Source: Synechococcus sp. SynAce01 (lineage in GTDB: Bacteria > Cyanobacteriota > Cyanobacteriia > PCC-6307 > Cyanobiaceae). From it: a stretch of 64,000 nt of DNA. Under the pieces are notes generated by a model, which was not told the origin of the DNA, made no database searches, and saw only the letters and a program-made list of their open reading frames with translations. Shown piece by piece: positions 33,685 through 42,200 of this stretch (position 1 is its first letter; each line of letters opens with the position of its first letter). Position numbers and translations under genes: made by a program. The stretch covers positions 1,116,001-1,180,000 of the forward strand of contig NZ_CP018091.1 in NCBI RefSeq assembly GCF_001885215.1, read 5' to 3'.

Positions 33685-35841
33685 TCAGCCGCGGCGCCAG
33701 TCGTGGAAGCGCTTCAGCAGTTGCAGGGCCCGTTGCGGAGCATGGTTTCGCTTCCATTCTCCGGCCACGTATTTGTTGGCCTCAGCAAGGGTGGGATACG
33801 CATGGATGCTGCCGAGGATCTTGCCCAGGCCCAGGCCCCACTTCATCGCCAGCACGAATTCAGCCAGCAGTTCACCGGCATGTTCACCCACGATCGTGAC
33901 CCCCAGGATCTTGTCGCTGCCAGGCGGGGTGAGCACCTTCACAAAGCCGGCGCTGGCGCTTCCCGCAGTGCCACCTTCAATGATGGCCCGATCGAGTTCG
34001 GCGAGCGAAAAGCGGGTGACCTCCACCGCCTGAGCTGCAGCGGCCGCCTCCTGTTCCGTGAGCCCCACGCTGGCCACCTCGGGATCGCAGAAGGTGGTGC
34101 GGGGAATCACGCGGTTGTCCACCTGGAAGCGGCGCAGGTCGCCGAACAGGGCGTTGACGGCGGCATACCAGGCCTGGTGAGCGGCCGTGTGGGTGAACTG
34201 GTAGGGCCCGGCCACATCGCCGGCGGCATAGATGTTGGGGTAGAGCGTCTGCAGGTGGGCGTCAGTTTCGATCGTGCGGCCGGTGGGGATGCCGAGCTCC
34301 TCGAGGCCGAAGCCATCCAGCCGCGCCTGGCGGCCGATGGCGCAGAGCAGGCGGTCAAACCCGATCCGCTCGATCACCCCGCCGCTCTTCACGAGGGCTT
34401 CGCCGTTCTCAAACGCCTGCAGGCTGGCGTTGCTGAGCACCCGCACGCCATCGGCTTCGAGGGCAGCACGCACCAGGGCAGACACCTCGGCGTCCTCGCG
34501 CCTGAGCAGGCGATCGCCCCGTTGCAGCAGGGTGACGCGGGCGCCGAGCTGGGCCAGGGCCTGGGCCAGTTCACAGCCGATCGGGCCGCCCCCCAGCACC
34601 AGGATCCGCGGCGCGGCCAGCTCGCACTGGCGCAGGTTCTGCCAGAGGGTCTCGCTGGTGAGCGCCCCCACCGCCTCGATGCCGGGAATCGAGGGCAAGA
34701 TCGGCCGGGCGCCGGTGGCCAGCACGATCGCGCGGGTTGTCAGCCGCCGCTCGCTGCCGTCGGCCGCGGTCACCGCCACGGTCCAGGGGTCGAGCAGGCG
34801 GGCATGGCCGCTGAGCACCTCCACCCCCAGGCCCTCGTAGCGCTCGACGCTGTCGTGGGGGGCGATGGCCTCCACCTTGCGGAACACCCGCTCCAGCACC
34901 GCCTGCCAGGACACCTCGGGATCAGCGGCCGTCAGGCCATAACGGTCGGCGCGGCGCATGCGGGCAGCCAGGCGGGCGGAGCTGATCAGCGCCTTGCTGG
35001 GCACGCAACCGGTGTTGAGGCAATCGCCGCCCATGCGATCGGCTTCGATCAGGGTCACCCGCGCCTTCACGGTGGCGGCGATGTAGGAGGTGACCAAACC
35101 GGCGGCGCCGGCACCGATCACGATCAAGTTGCGCTCAAAGTGCTGCGGCCGCGGCCAGGGGCGGTACAGACGCCAGCGCTGCCAGCGGCCCAGCAGCAGC
35201 TTGACGATCCAGGGGAAGGCGGCCAACAGGGCGAGCGAGCCCAGCAGCGGCGGCGAGAGGATTCCGTCGAGGCTGCGCAGCGCCGCCAGCTGGGTGCCGG
35301 CGTTCACGTACACGATCGTGCCGGGCAGCATGCCGATCTGGCTGGTGAGCGTGTAGGGGAGGGCCCGCATCGGCGTCAGACCCATCACCAGATTGATCAG
35401 AAAGAACGGAAACACCGGCACCAGCCGCAGGCTGAGCAGGTAGAGCACGCCATCACGGCGCACGCCCGCCTCGATCGGCGCCAGCTGGGCGCTGAAGTTG
35501 CGCTGCACCAGATCGCGCAACAGTGTGCGGGCCAGCAGAAAGGAGAGCAGGGCGCCAGCGGTGGAGGCGAACGACACCAGCACCGTGCCCTGCGCCAGCC
35601 CGAAGATGGCGCCGCCTGCCAGGGTCATCACCGCCGCGCCAGGCAGCGACAGCCCGGTCACCAGCACATAGGCCGCCGCATAGATCAGCGCCGCCAGCAG
35701 GGGCGAGCCAGCCCGCCAGGTCTGCAACGAGTCCTGGGCCGAACGCAGGGCCTCCAGGTTGAGGAAACGCTGCAGATCCAGCGCAAAGAACAGGCCCACC
35801 AGCAGGGCGACGGCCAGCAGCAACAGCAGGCGACGGATCAT
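33685..35841 (-). CDS. TVP38/TMEM64 membrane domain fused to a mercuric-reductase-like flavoprotein
   Basis: 718 residues with two domains. Residues ~1-225 form a DedA/TVP38-type membrane domain (GLSLPGAAVMTLAGGAIFGL, then RLVPVFPFFLINLVMGLTPM). From ~235 a pyridine nucleotide-disulfide oxidoreductase begins: FAD loop VIGAGAAGLVTSY, redox-active disulfide GGDCLNTGCVPSK, NAD(P) loop VLGGGPIGCELAQ, second FAD motif NIYAAGDVAGP. Unlike MerA there is no terminal Cys pair and no heavy-metal domain. It may reduce thiols or disulfides needed for arsenic methylation. Its ATG overlaps the arsS stop (ATGA at 35838). Confidence 0.88.
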   Translation of the reverse strand: MIRRLLLLLAVALLVGLFFALDLQRFLNLEALRSAQDSLQTWRAGSPLLAALIYAAAYVLVTGLSLPGAAVMTLAGGAIFGLAQGTVLVSFASTAGALLSFLLARTLLRDLVQRNFSAQLAPIEAGVRRDGVLYLLSLRLVPVFPFFLINLVMGLTPMRALPYTLTSQIGMLPGTIVYVNAGTQLAALRSLDGILSPPLLGSLALLAAFPWIVKLLLGRWQRWRLYRPWPRPQHFERNLIVIGAGAAGLVTSYIAATVKARVTLIEADRMGGDCLNTGCVPSKALISSARLAARMRRADRYGLTAADPEVSWQAVLERVFRKVEAIAPHDSVERYEGLGVEVLSGHARLLDPWTVAVTAADGSERRLTTRAIVLATGARPILPSIPGIEAVGALTSETLWQNLRQCELAAPRILVLGGGPIGCELAQALAQLGARVTLLQRGDRLLRREDAEVSALVRAALEADGVRVLSNASLQAFENGEALVKSGGVIERIGFDRLLCAIGRQARLDGFGLEELGIPTGRTIETDAHLQTLYPNIYAAGDVAGPYQFTHTAAHQAWYAAVNALFGDLRRFQVDNRVIPRTTFCDPEVASVGLTEQEAAAAAQAVEVTRFSLAELDRAIIEGGTAGSASAGFVKVLTPPGSDKILGVTIVGEHAGELLAEFVLAMKWGLGLGKILGSIHAYPTLAEANKYVAGEWKRNHAPQRALQLLKRFHDWRRG

Positions 35842-36821
35842 GCCGCCAGCGCACCGCCGCAGCTGGAGCCGCTGCCGGCGGTGCAGCCGAAGCAGTGGGC
35901 GGCCACCTGGATCGGATCACCGGCGGGATCGCGCTGCAACAGATCGCGCAGGTGGCGGCCGCCGGCGGGCAGGCCCAGCTGCTGGTTGAAGTCGCAGTCG
36001 TAGAGCCAGCCCTGCCAATCCACGCTGATCAGCTGGCGGCACATCACCTGATCGAGATTCGCCGGCCGGTGGCTGGCGCGCAGCAGGGCGAGGTAGTCGT
36101 CGAGCTGGCCGCTGGCGGCGAGCGCCGCCGAAAACCGCTGGATCGGCATGTTGGCCAGGGCGTAGAGCCGGTTGAAAACAACGCCGTACTCCTGCCACAG
36201 CACCCGCCGGTAATCGGCCTCCAGGGCCTGCTGGGGCGGGGGCAGCGCCGCCCCCTGCGGGTTGTAGACGAGATCCAGCTCGAGGCCGCTGTCAGGCTGG
36301 CCGTAGCCCAGAGCGTTGAGCCGCCGCAGACCCTCGATGCTGCGGGCAAACACGCCGCCGCCCCGCTGTTTCTCGACGTTTTCTTTGAGATAACAGGGCA
36401 ATGAAGCCACCACCGTGACGCCTTCGGCGGCCAGGAACGCAGCCAGATCCTCCTGGCCCGGCTCCAGCAGGATGGTCAGGTTGCAGCGATCGATCACCTG
36501 CACGCCGAGCCGCCGGGCGGCGCGCACCAGCCCCCGGAAGCCAGGGTGCAGCTCCGGCGCACCACCGGTGAGATCCAGGCAACCCAGGCCACGGGCCTGC
36601 AGCACCGACGGGATCAGCGCCAGGGTGGCGTCGTCCATGCTTTCGGTGCGGCTGGGGCTGGCATCCACGTGACAGTGGGAGCAGGCCTGGTTACAGCGGT
36701 AGGTGATGTTCACCTGCAGGGTGCGCAGATCAAGCCGCCGCAGGCTGGGGAATCCAGGCGACGTGCCGAGGTCAGTACCCGTTGGGGTGGAGATGGTCGG
36801 AGTGGAGGCGGGGAGGCTCAC
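35838..36821 (-). CDS. arsS: Arsenosugar biosynthesis radical SAM protein ArsS
   Basis: A 327-residue radical SAM enzyme. The cluster motif is C43-x3-C47-x2-C50 (YRCNQACSHCHVDASPSRTE), with the TGGAPELHPGFRGLV and LPCYLKENVEKQRG segments characteristic of ArsS. The C-terminal Cys group (AHCFGCTAGSGSSCGG) fits a second cluster or thiol site. ArsS adds the 5'-deoxyadenosyl group to dimethylarsenite, the first committed step to arsenosugars. It is the first gene of arsS-reductase-arsM. Upstream, a 39-base gap separates it from the anti-sigma gene on the same strand. Confidence 0.92.
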   Translation of the reverse strand: MSLPASTPTISTPTGTDLGTSPGFPSLRRLDLRTLQVNITYRCNQACSHCHVDASPSRTESMDDATLALIPSVLQARGLGCLDLTGGAPELHPGFRGLVRAARRLGVQVIDRCNLTILLEPGQEDLAAFLAAEGVTVVASLPCYLKENVEKQRGGGVFARSIEGLRRLNALGYGQPDSGLELDLVYNPQGAALPPPQQALEADYRRVLWQEYGVVFNRLYALANMPIQRFSAALAASGQLDDYLALLRASHRPANLDQVMCRQLISVDWQGWLYDCDFNQQLGLPAGGRHLRDLLQRDPAGDPIQVAAHCFGCTAGSGSSCGGALAA

Positions 36822-36860
36822 GGAGCAGCTGCGGGCTGGGAACGGTGTAGCGGACGCTGA

Positions 36861-37628
36861 TCAGATGGTGCTGGACAGAACAGTGGGACCGTGGGGGCCG
36901 CTGCCGGGTGCATCAAGCGCTTCGAGGCTGACGGTGAGGCTGCTGGCCTGGCTGGTGGGTTCCGGCGGGATCGGCATCGACACCGTGCCGTTGGCGTCGG
37001 GCACGAAGTGGACACAGCCCACCTCCTTGCCGTTGACCCGCGCCCAGAGCCGGTAGGCGTGGCGGGGCGGCGGAGCCGGCAAACCTTCCAACCGCAGCAT
37101 GTTGTAGGGCTGGCTGCCGCTTACCTGAACTGCACCGCTGATGCGGTGGGCGGCATCCATGCTGCGCAAGGGCAGGCTGCGGCTGACCCGAAGGCCGGCG
37201 TCGCCTGTATCTCCAGGGAGCTGGGAGGGTGTGGCCTCGTAACGGGCCAGCTGGCTGCGGGTGCGCCACAGCTCGCCGCCGGTCACCAGCAGCCCCAGGG
37301 CCAGGGCCACGGGGATCCACCAGCGCTGGCCTGGGCCGGCCGCCGCTGGGGCGCGGTCATCCGCATTCAGCGACGGCACCGCCGGATCGAGCAACAGACG
37401 GCGCAGGCGAGGGGGAGGGACCGCGGCCTCGTTGAGGGCTAAGGGCAGCAGATGGAGGGTGCTCTGGAACTCCTCCAGCCGGCGGTTCAGCTCAGGTGCC
37501 TGCTGCAGCCGCAGCGTGAGCCGATCGCGTTCTGCGTCGTCGAGATCACCGAGCGCGAAGCCTGCGAGCAGCTCGTCGTCGAGGGATCCGGAGGTATCGC
37601 GGTCGTCGGCGGGGTTGGGCAGGGTCAT
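36861..37628 (-). CDS. Anti-sigma factor (RskA-like)
   Basis: A 255-residue protein. The N-terminal ~75 residues are a zinc-less anti-sigma-like region (LLAGFALGDLDDAERDRLTL) without an HxxxCxxC zinc motif. One transmembrane helix (WWIPVALALGLLVTGGELW) lies near residues 103-121. The C-terminal half is the extracytoplasmic RskA/anti-sigma-K domain (YRLWARVNGKEVGCVHFVPD). It should hold the sigma factor encoded just upstream at the membrane until a signal releases it. The genes overlap (ATGA at 37625-37628). Confidence 0.85.
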   Translation of the reverse strand: MTLPNPADDRDTSGSLDDELLAGFALGDLDDAERDRLTLRLQQAPELNRRLEEFQSTLHLLPLALNEAAVPPPRLRRLLLDPAVPSLNADDRAPAAAGPGQRWWIPVALALGLLVTGGELWRTRSQLARYEATPSQLPGDTGDAGLRVSRSLPLRSMDAAHRISGAVQVSGSQPYNMLRLEGLPAPPPRHAYRLWARVNGKEVGCVHFVPDANGTVSMPIPPEPTSQASSLTVSLEALDAPGSGPHGPTVLSSTI

Positions 37629-38188
37629 GGCTGGGCAGCAAAATCGTTCAACAGGGTGCGCAGGCGGATCAGCCCCTGGCGCGCATGGGTTTTGACGGTG
37701 CCGAGGGGCAGCTGCAGCTGGCTGGCGATCGCCGACTGGCTGAGCCCCTCGTAGTACGCCAGCTCGAGCACCTGGCGTTGGCGGGGGGGGATGGTGTCAA
37801 GGGCGGCCCGCACCCGCTCGGCCAGGTTGTCGGTCTCGGCGCATTCCTGCGGACCGCGGGAGGTCCTGGGCAGCAGCTGGCTCGACCACTGCTGAACTTT
37901 CTGCCAGCGCGATTGCCGCTGACTGAGGCGATTGAGGGCCATCGAGCGGGTCAACAAGAGCAGGTAGGCCACCACCGGCCCGCGGGCCGGGTCGTAGCGG
38001 CCCTGGCGCCAGTAGCGGAGGTAGACGTCATGGGTGAGATCCTCCGCTTCCTGGGGGGAGCGACACAGCTTCAGCGCCAGTCGGTAGACGGCCGGGCTGG
38101 TGGCGTCGTACAGGCTGGCCAGATCACCATGAAACTGTTGCGCCAGCTCCATCGGAGTGAGCCCTGTGGTCTCTTCACGGCGCGTCAT
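37625..38188 (-). CDS. ECF-type RNA polymerase sigma factor
   Basis: From the ATG at 38188 the product has 187 residues; earlier in-frame starts to 38284 exist. Sigma region 2 includes LYDATSPAVYRLALKLC and DLTHDVYLRYWRQG; region 4 includes IPPRQRQVLELAYYEGLSQS, AIASQLQLPLGTVKTHARQG and ends in RLRTLL. This is the SigK/SigG-like group paired with RskA-type anti-sigma factors. It directs RNA polymerase to stress genes. It lies in front of its anti-sigma gene. Likely targets include itself and perhaps the cupin gene upstream; neither is shown. Confidence 0.92.
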   Translation of the reverse strand: MTRREETTGLTPMELAQQFHGDLASLYDATSPAVYRLALKLCRSPQEAEDLTHDVYLRYWRQGRYDPARGPVVAYLLLLTRSMALNRLSQRQSRWQKVQQWSSQLLPRTSRGPQECAETDNLAERVRAALDTIPPRQRQVLELAYYEGLSQSAIASQLQLPLGTVKTHARQGLIRLRTLLNDFAAQP

Positions 38189-38431
38189 GGCCACGGGTAG
38201 GACGGGCACAGGGGCGGCAGGGGCCATGGGATGGCCGGGAGGGAGGGCGGTGGAGCGGGCATCAATCGTGCAACGGCACACCACAGGTACCGGCCACCAC
38301 GGCGATTGGATGTGCCTCGCTCGCGCGGCTCGGTCGTTCCATGCAGCAGATCAGCACTTTGGGGGCCGATCTCTTCAGCTGAGATTGAGATTCAGCTCAC
38401 TTCTGCATACAGGAATCTAGAGACATTGCCC

Positions 38432-38962
38432 TCACCAGCTCACGCCATGGAGCTTCGGCAGCGGTGCGGTCTGGCTGGTGGTGGCGAACAGCCGGGGGAT
38501 GCGGTTGCTGTTGTAGACCCTGAATTCCTCCACCAGGCTCACTCCTTCCTTGCGGACCGCCTGGTTGAGCACCAGAGAGCCATCGGGATCGGAGACCGAG
38601 CGGTGGAAGGTGCCCGGCGGGATGCGCAGGATGTCGCCACCGGTGTCGAGCCGGACGATGTGGAACGGGTAGTTCCAGCCCAGATTCACCAAAAAGAAGG
38701 TGCGGCCACCGTGCATGGCCAGCAGGTTGTCCTCCTGGTGGGGATGCAGGTAAAACTGCCAGGCTCCGGATTCCGGATCATCCGGGGGGCTCACCGCCGG
38801 CCCGCTGTGAACCACCAGGTCGCGGGCGTTGGAGGTGGGAACGGTGATATCGAAGAAGCGCACCGAAGGGGTGTCGCGGAACTTTTCGTAGGGGATGAGC
38901 TCGAACATCGGCGCCGGACGGGGCACTCTTGACTCGCTCGGCTGGAGGACGGAGCTGGACAT
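38432..38962 (-). CDS. Cupin-fold protein of unknown function
   Basis: 176 residues from the ATG at 38962. A beta-rich single-domain cupin is suggested by WQFYLHPHQEDNLLAMHGGR (H-x-H-x3-E-like metal triad), TFFLVNLGWNYPFHIV and IPPGTFHRSVSD, with a later His in the second cupin motif. This resembles a RmlC-like/cupin_2 fold, here with possible metal ligands His, His, Glu and His. Its substrate is unknown. It is upstream of the sigma/anti-sigma pair on the same strand with a 243-base spacer to the sigma start. Possible chemistry: a dioxygenase or sugar-nucleotide epimerase, not decidable. Confidence 0.72.
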   Translation of the reverse strand: MSSSVLQPSESRVPRPAPMFELIPYEKFRDTPSVRFFDITVPTSNARDLVVHSGPAVSPPDDPESGAWQFYLHPHQEDNLLAMHGGRTFFLVNLGWNYPFHIVRLDTGGDILRIPPGTFHRSVSDPDGSLVLNQAVRKEGVSLVEEFRVYNSNRIPRLFATTSQTAPLPKLHGVSW

Positions 38963-39181
38963 CGGAACAACGCCGTCAGGGAAGAGACGCTTGAAAGTGA
39001 TCCACCTAACCGGAGGAGTTCGGCCAGCAGCCGTGCGCACCGCTACGGAAGCCCGCGCTGGTGTCGAAAAGCAATCCGGCTGATGGACTTAGGCGGTTGT
39101 TGAGCTTACAAGCGCGCAAGCTTCAACTCCCCAGCAGAACCGGTCTGGCGGCCATTGCTTTAATGCGGGGAATACCCGTTG

Positions 39182-40051
39182 ATGGAGCCCGAAGTCATGG
39201 CCGATCGCTCCCCTGCCGTTCTGCGCCTGGCGGCCGTGCTGGTGGCCGCCGGCCTGGGCCTGCAGACCTTGCCTGCTCTTGCCCAGACAGGCCGCTCCGC
39301 CGGCAGGCCCACCGTGTCGGTGCCCAACTTCAAGAACACCGTGACCCAGCAGGCCTGGTGGTGGCAAGGGCCGGTGGCAGAGGATCTCGCCGCCATGCTG
39401 GCCAATGAGCTGGCGGCTGAAGGCGATCTGCAGGTGGTGGAGCGCAGCAATCTCAAGGACGTGCTCTCGGAGCAGGAGCTCACCGACCTGGGAATCGTGC
39501 GCCAGAGCCCGAATGCGGCCCAGCGGGGCCAGATGACCGGCGCCCGCTACATCGTGCTCGGCACCGTGAGCTCCTACGACTCCAACGTGGAGAACACAAG
39601 CTCAGGCAGCAATTTCGGCCTGCTCGGCTTCGGCACCAAGAAGCAGCAGGTGGAAACCAAGGATTACGTGGCGATCGACATCCGTGTCGTCGACAGCACC
39701 ACCGGTGAGGTGGTGGGACGCCGCACCGTGGAAGGGCGAGCCACCAGCACCGCTGAAGCCAGGGAGCAGGGGGGCAGCCTGCTGCCGTTGGCCGCCGGCG
39801 CCCTGCTGCTGGCCCCGAACATGGGCCGCACCGGTCAGGTGCTCACCGGCGCCGCCGGCACCTTGAACTTCGGCTCCAACGAAGCCCAGTCGCAGCGCAC
39901 CCCGGCGGCCAAGGCCATCCGCGCCGCCCTGATCGACGCCTCCGACTACGTGAACTGCCTGCTGGTGCCCCGCGGGAACTGCATGGCCGCCTTCGACGCC
40001 CAGGACCAGCAACGTCGTCAACGTACCCGCGGCACACTTCAACTGGAGTGA
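39182..40051 (+). CDS. CsgG/HfaB-type secreted protein
   Basis: 289 residues with a signal peptide (hydrophobic core LRLAAVLVAAGLGLQTLPAL then AQ). The mature domain shows the CsgG pattern: TVSVPNFKNTV, VAEDLAAMLANELAAEGDLQ, VVERSNLKDVLSEQ and ARYIVLGTVSSY, then VAIDIRVVDSTTGEVV. In curli systems CsgG is an outer-membrane secretion pore, but single CsgG-like proteins elsewhere have unknown roles. No lipobox is seen, unlike true CsgG. It stands alone, divergent from the cupin gene and convergent with cobA. Its start may also be the Met at 39197. Confidence 0.82.
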   Translation: MEPEVMADRSPAVLRLAAVLVAAGLGLQTLPALAQTGRSAGRPTVSVPNFKNTVTQQAWWWQGPVAEDLAAMLANELAAEGDLQVVERSNLKDVLSEQELTDLGIVRQSPNAAQRGQMTGARYIVLGTVSSYDSNVENTSSGSNFGLLGFGTKKQQVETKDYVAIDIRVVDSTTGEVVGRRTVEGRATSTAEAREQGGSLLPLAAGALLLAPNMGRTGQVLTGAAGTLNFGSNEAQSQRTPAAKAIRAALIDASDYVNCLLVPRGNCMAAFDAQDQQRRQRTRGTLQLE

Positions 40052-40088
40052 ACCGGCGCCAGTAGCCGGCCTGACCCTGGGCAAAGAA

Positions 40089-40889
40089 TCAGAACGGGAT
40101 CGGCATTTCGGCATCAGCCGGCTCTGGCGCGCACTGCGGAATCCGCTCCTCCACCACCTGGCCGATCACCACAATCGAAGGGGAACCAAAGCCTTCGGCC
40201 TCCACCCGATCGGCCAAAACCCCCAGGTAGCTCACCAGGTCGCGCTGACCACGGACCGTGCCCTGCTGGATCACCGCCGCTGGCGTTTCCTCGGCCAGGC
40301 CACCGGCGATCAGCTCCTCGCAGATCCGGCGCAGGTTGTGCAGGCCCATGTAAATCACCAGCCCGTCGCTGCTGCGGGCCAGCCCCCGCCAGTCGACCCC
40401 GGGGCGGTCCTTGTCGATCTCCTCATGGCCGGTGACGAAGGTGACGCTGGAGCCAGCGCGGCGATGGGTGACCGGCAGGCCGATGTAGGCCGGAGCGGCG
40501 ATTCCGGCGGTCACCCCGGGCACCACCTGCACCGGCACCCCGGCCGCCACCAGGTGGGCGGCCTCCTCGCCGCCGCGGCCGAACAGAAAGGGATCGCCAC
40601 CCTTGAGCCGCACGATGCAATCGCAGCGCTGGGCCAGGTCCACCAGCACGGCATTGGTGCTCGGCTGGGGCACCGAATGGTGGCCGCGCCGCTTGCCAAC
40701 GAAATGGCGCTCACAACCTGCTGGGGTGAGATCAAGCAAGGCCCGCGGAACCAGAGAGTCGTAGACGAGCGCATCACACTGGCGCAGCAGACGGTGGGCC
40801 TTGAGGGTGAGCAGCTCCGGGTCACCAGGTCCGGCTCCCACCAGGTACACCGTGCCGGTCACGGCAAGGCCACCAAGGGCAGACCCCAC
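40089..40889 (-). CDS. cobA: Uroporphyrinogen-III C-methyltransferase
   Basis: A 266-residue SAM enzyme that twice methylates uroporphyrinogen III to precorrin-2, the branch to siroheme (for nitrite and sulfite reductases) and cobalamin. Signatures: YLVGAGPGDPELLTLKA, VRLKGGDPFLFGRGGEEA and VVPGVTAGIAAPAYIGLPV, then the PVTHR segment. The stand-alone form lacks the CysG dehydrogenase/ferrochelatase domains. It stands at the edge of the nitrate genes, consistent with siroheme demand in nitrite reduction. Its promoter region, shared with the TrpD2-like gene, contains three TGAGGTCA repeats. Confidence 0.95.
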   Translation of the reverse strand: MGSALGGLAVTGTVYLVGAGPGDPELLTLKAHRLLRQCDALVYDSLVPRALLDLTPAGCERHFVGKRRGHHSVPQPSTNAVLVDLAQRCDCIVRLKGGDPFLFGRGGEEAAHLVAAGVPVQVVPGVTAGIAAPAYIGLPVTHRRAGSSVTFVTGHEEIDKDRPGVDWRGLARSSDGLVIYMGLHNLRRICEELIAGGLAEETPAAVIQQGTVRGQRDLVSYLGVLADRVEAEGFGSPSIVVIGQVVEERIPQCAPEPADAEMPIPF

Positions 40890-40977
40890 GCCTGAGTCAG
40901 GTTGTCCGTGCGGGTCGCCAGCTTCCGGTCCTTCACATCTGCAGCAGTGTATGGAGTGGTTCAGCCACTCGCCTTGC

Positions 40978-41028
40978 TGACCTCATGGAGCGGGTGATGT
41001 GAGGGGCTGAGGTCAGGGGGTGAGGTCA
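40978..41028. promoter_or_regulatory. Triple TGAGGTCA array between cobA and the TrpD2-like gene
   Basis: TGAGGTCA occurs three times: inverted at 40978-40985 (as TGACCTCA), direct at 41008-41015 and direct at 41021-41028 (the latter two 13 bases apart). A weaker copy (GGACCTCA) lies near 41075. Perfect 8-mers repeated in both orientations in a divergent promoter look like an operator for a dimeric regulator; the regulator is unknown. This is not an NtcA box. Confidence 0.45.
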
Positions 41029-41156
41029 AGGAGAAGGTCTGAAGATCAATCATTCCTAAGCTCGGTTTTTACGGGGACCTCACCACGACCTCGTTGCCAC
41101 TGCCACGCAAGGCCGACTGGGGGCGGAGCCCTTCTGAACAGGCCAGACGGCCGGCG

Positions 41157-42200
41157 ATGGCTGCCGATGCCCTGCGTTTTCGTGAGTTGCTCGCCAAGGT
41201 GGGCAGCGGTGAGCACACCAGCAAGGGCCTGAGCCAGGCCGAGGCCCGTGAGGCGATGGACCTGATGCTGGCCGGCGAGGTGGGGGAGGCCCAGCTCGGC
41301 GCCTTTCTGATCGCCCATCGGATCCGGCGGCCTTCGCCGGTTGAGCTCGCCGGCATGCTCGACAGTTACCGCGCCCGCGGCCCGGTCTTGCGCAGTCCGG
41401 TGTTGCTCAGTCCGGGGAAGAAGCCGCTCTGTTTTGGGGTGCCCTACGACGGCCGCAGCCGCACGGCGCCCCTGCTACCCCTGCTGGCGCTGATGCTGGC
41501 GGCCGCCGGCCAGCCGGTTGTGCTGCACGGCGGCGATCCGATGCCGGTGAAGTACGGCATCACCCTCGCCGAGCTGTTTGCGGCCCTGGGGATCGAATGG
41601 CGGAACCTCAGCCTGCCGGCGGTGCAGGCCAGGCTGGAGACGCACAACCTGGCCCTCACCCACCAGCCCCTGCACTTCGCCGCCGCCGATCGCCTGCTGC
41701 CGGTGCGCGACGCGATCGGCAAACGCCCGCCGGTGGCCAGCCTGGAGCTTCTCTGGACTCCCCATCAAGGGGAGCACCTGCTGGTGAGCGGCTTCGTTCA
41801 CCCCCCCACCGAGAACCGGGCCTGGGAGGCCCTCGCCATGGCAGGCGAACCCGACCTGCTCACCGTCAAAGGGCTGGAAGGCTCCACCGACCTGCCCACA
41901 TCCCGGGCGGGCATCACCGCTCGGGTGCGCGATGGCGTGATGACCCGACTCCTGCTCCATCCCCGCGACCATGGGATCAGCAGCCATGAACAGGCCTGGG
42001 AGAACCTCGAGCAATGGCGAGAGGATGCACTTGCGGCCCTGGTCGGGGAGGGGCCCCTGGCCGAAGGCCTGCTCTGGAATCTGGGGGCCTACCTCTGGCT
42101 GGCCGATCAGTGCAGCAGCCTCGAAGCCGCCCTGGACCAGGCCAGGGCCCTGCTGCTGGCCCGTAGCGGCGAAAAGCTTCGCCAGGAGCTGGCGGCATGA
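41157..42200 (+). CDS. TrpD2-like (anthranilate phosphoribosyltransferase-family) protein
   Basis: The ATG at 41157 gives 347 residues. The N-terminal helical domain (KGLSQAEAREAMDLMLAGEV) and the glycosyltransferase 3 domain are those of the TrpD family, but active-site phrases differ from true TrpD: PYDGRSRTAPLLPLLALMLA in place of the PRPP-binding GTGGD loop, and HGGDPMPVKYG. TrpD2 proteins bind nucleic acid or unknown ligands and do not make tryptophan. It overlaps the nitrate-reductase-associated gene by four bases (ATGA), so a role near nitrate assimilation is inferred. An upstream TTG (41094) would add 21 residues. Confidence 0.85.
   Translation: MAADALRFRELLAKVGSGEHTSKGLSQAEAREAMDLMLAGEVGEAQLGAFLIAHRIRRPSPVELAGMLDSYRARGPVLRSPVLLSPGKKPLCFGVPYDGRSRTAPLLPLLALMLAAAGQPVVLHGGDPMPVKYGITLAELFAALGIEWRNLSLPAVQARLETHNLALTHQPLHFAAADRLLPVRDAIGKRPPVASLELLWTPHQGEHLLVSGFVHPPTENRAWEALAMAGEPDLLTVKGLEGSTDLPTSRAGITARVRDGVMTRLLLHPRDHGISSHEQAWENLEQWREDALAALVGEGPLAEGLLWNLGAYLWLADQCSSLEAALDQARALLLARSGEKLRQELAA

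Noticed and set aside
32645-34033. 462-codon plus-strand frame opposite arsM
   Set aside because: Shadow; crosses the arsM/reductase boundary.
33703-36003. 766-codon plus-strand frame opposite the TVP38/reductase gene
   Set aside because: Gln/Arg/Gly/His-rich composition typical of a GC-rich antisense shadow, and no domain is recognisable.
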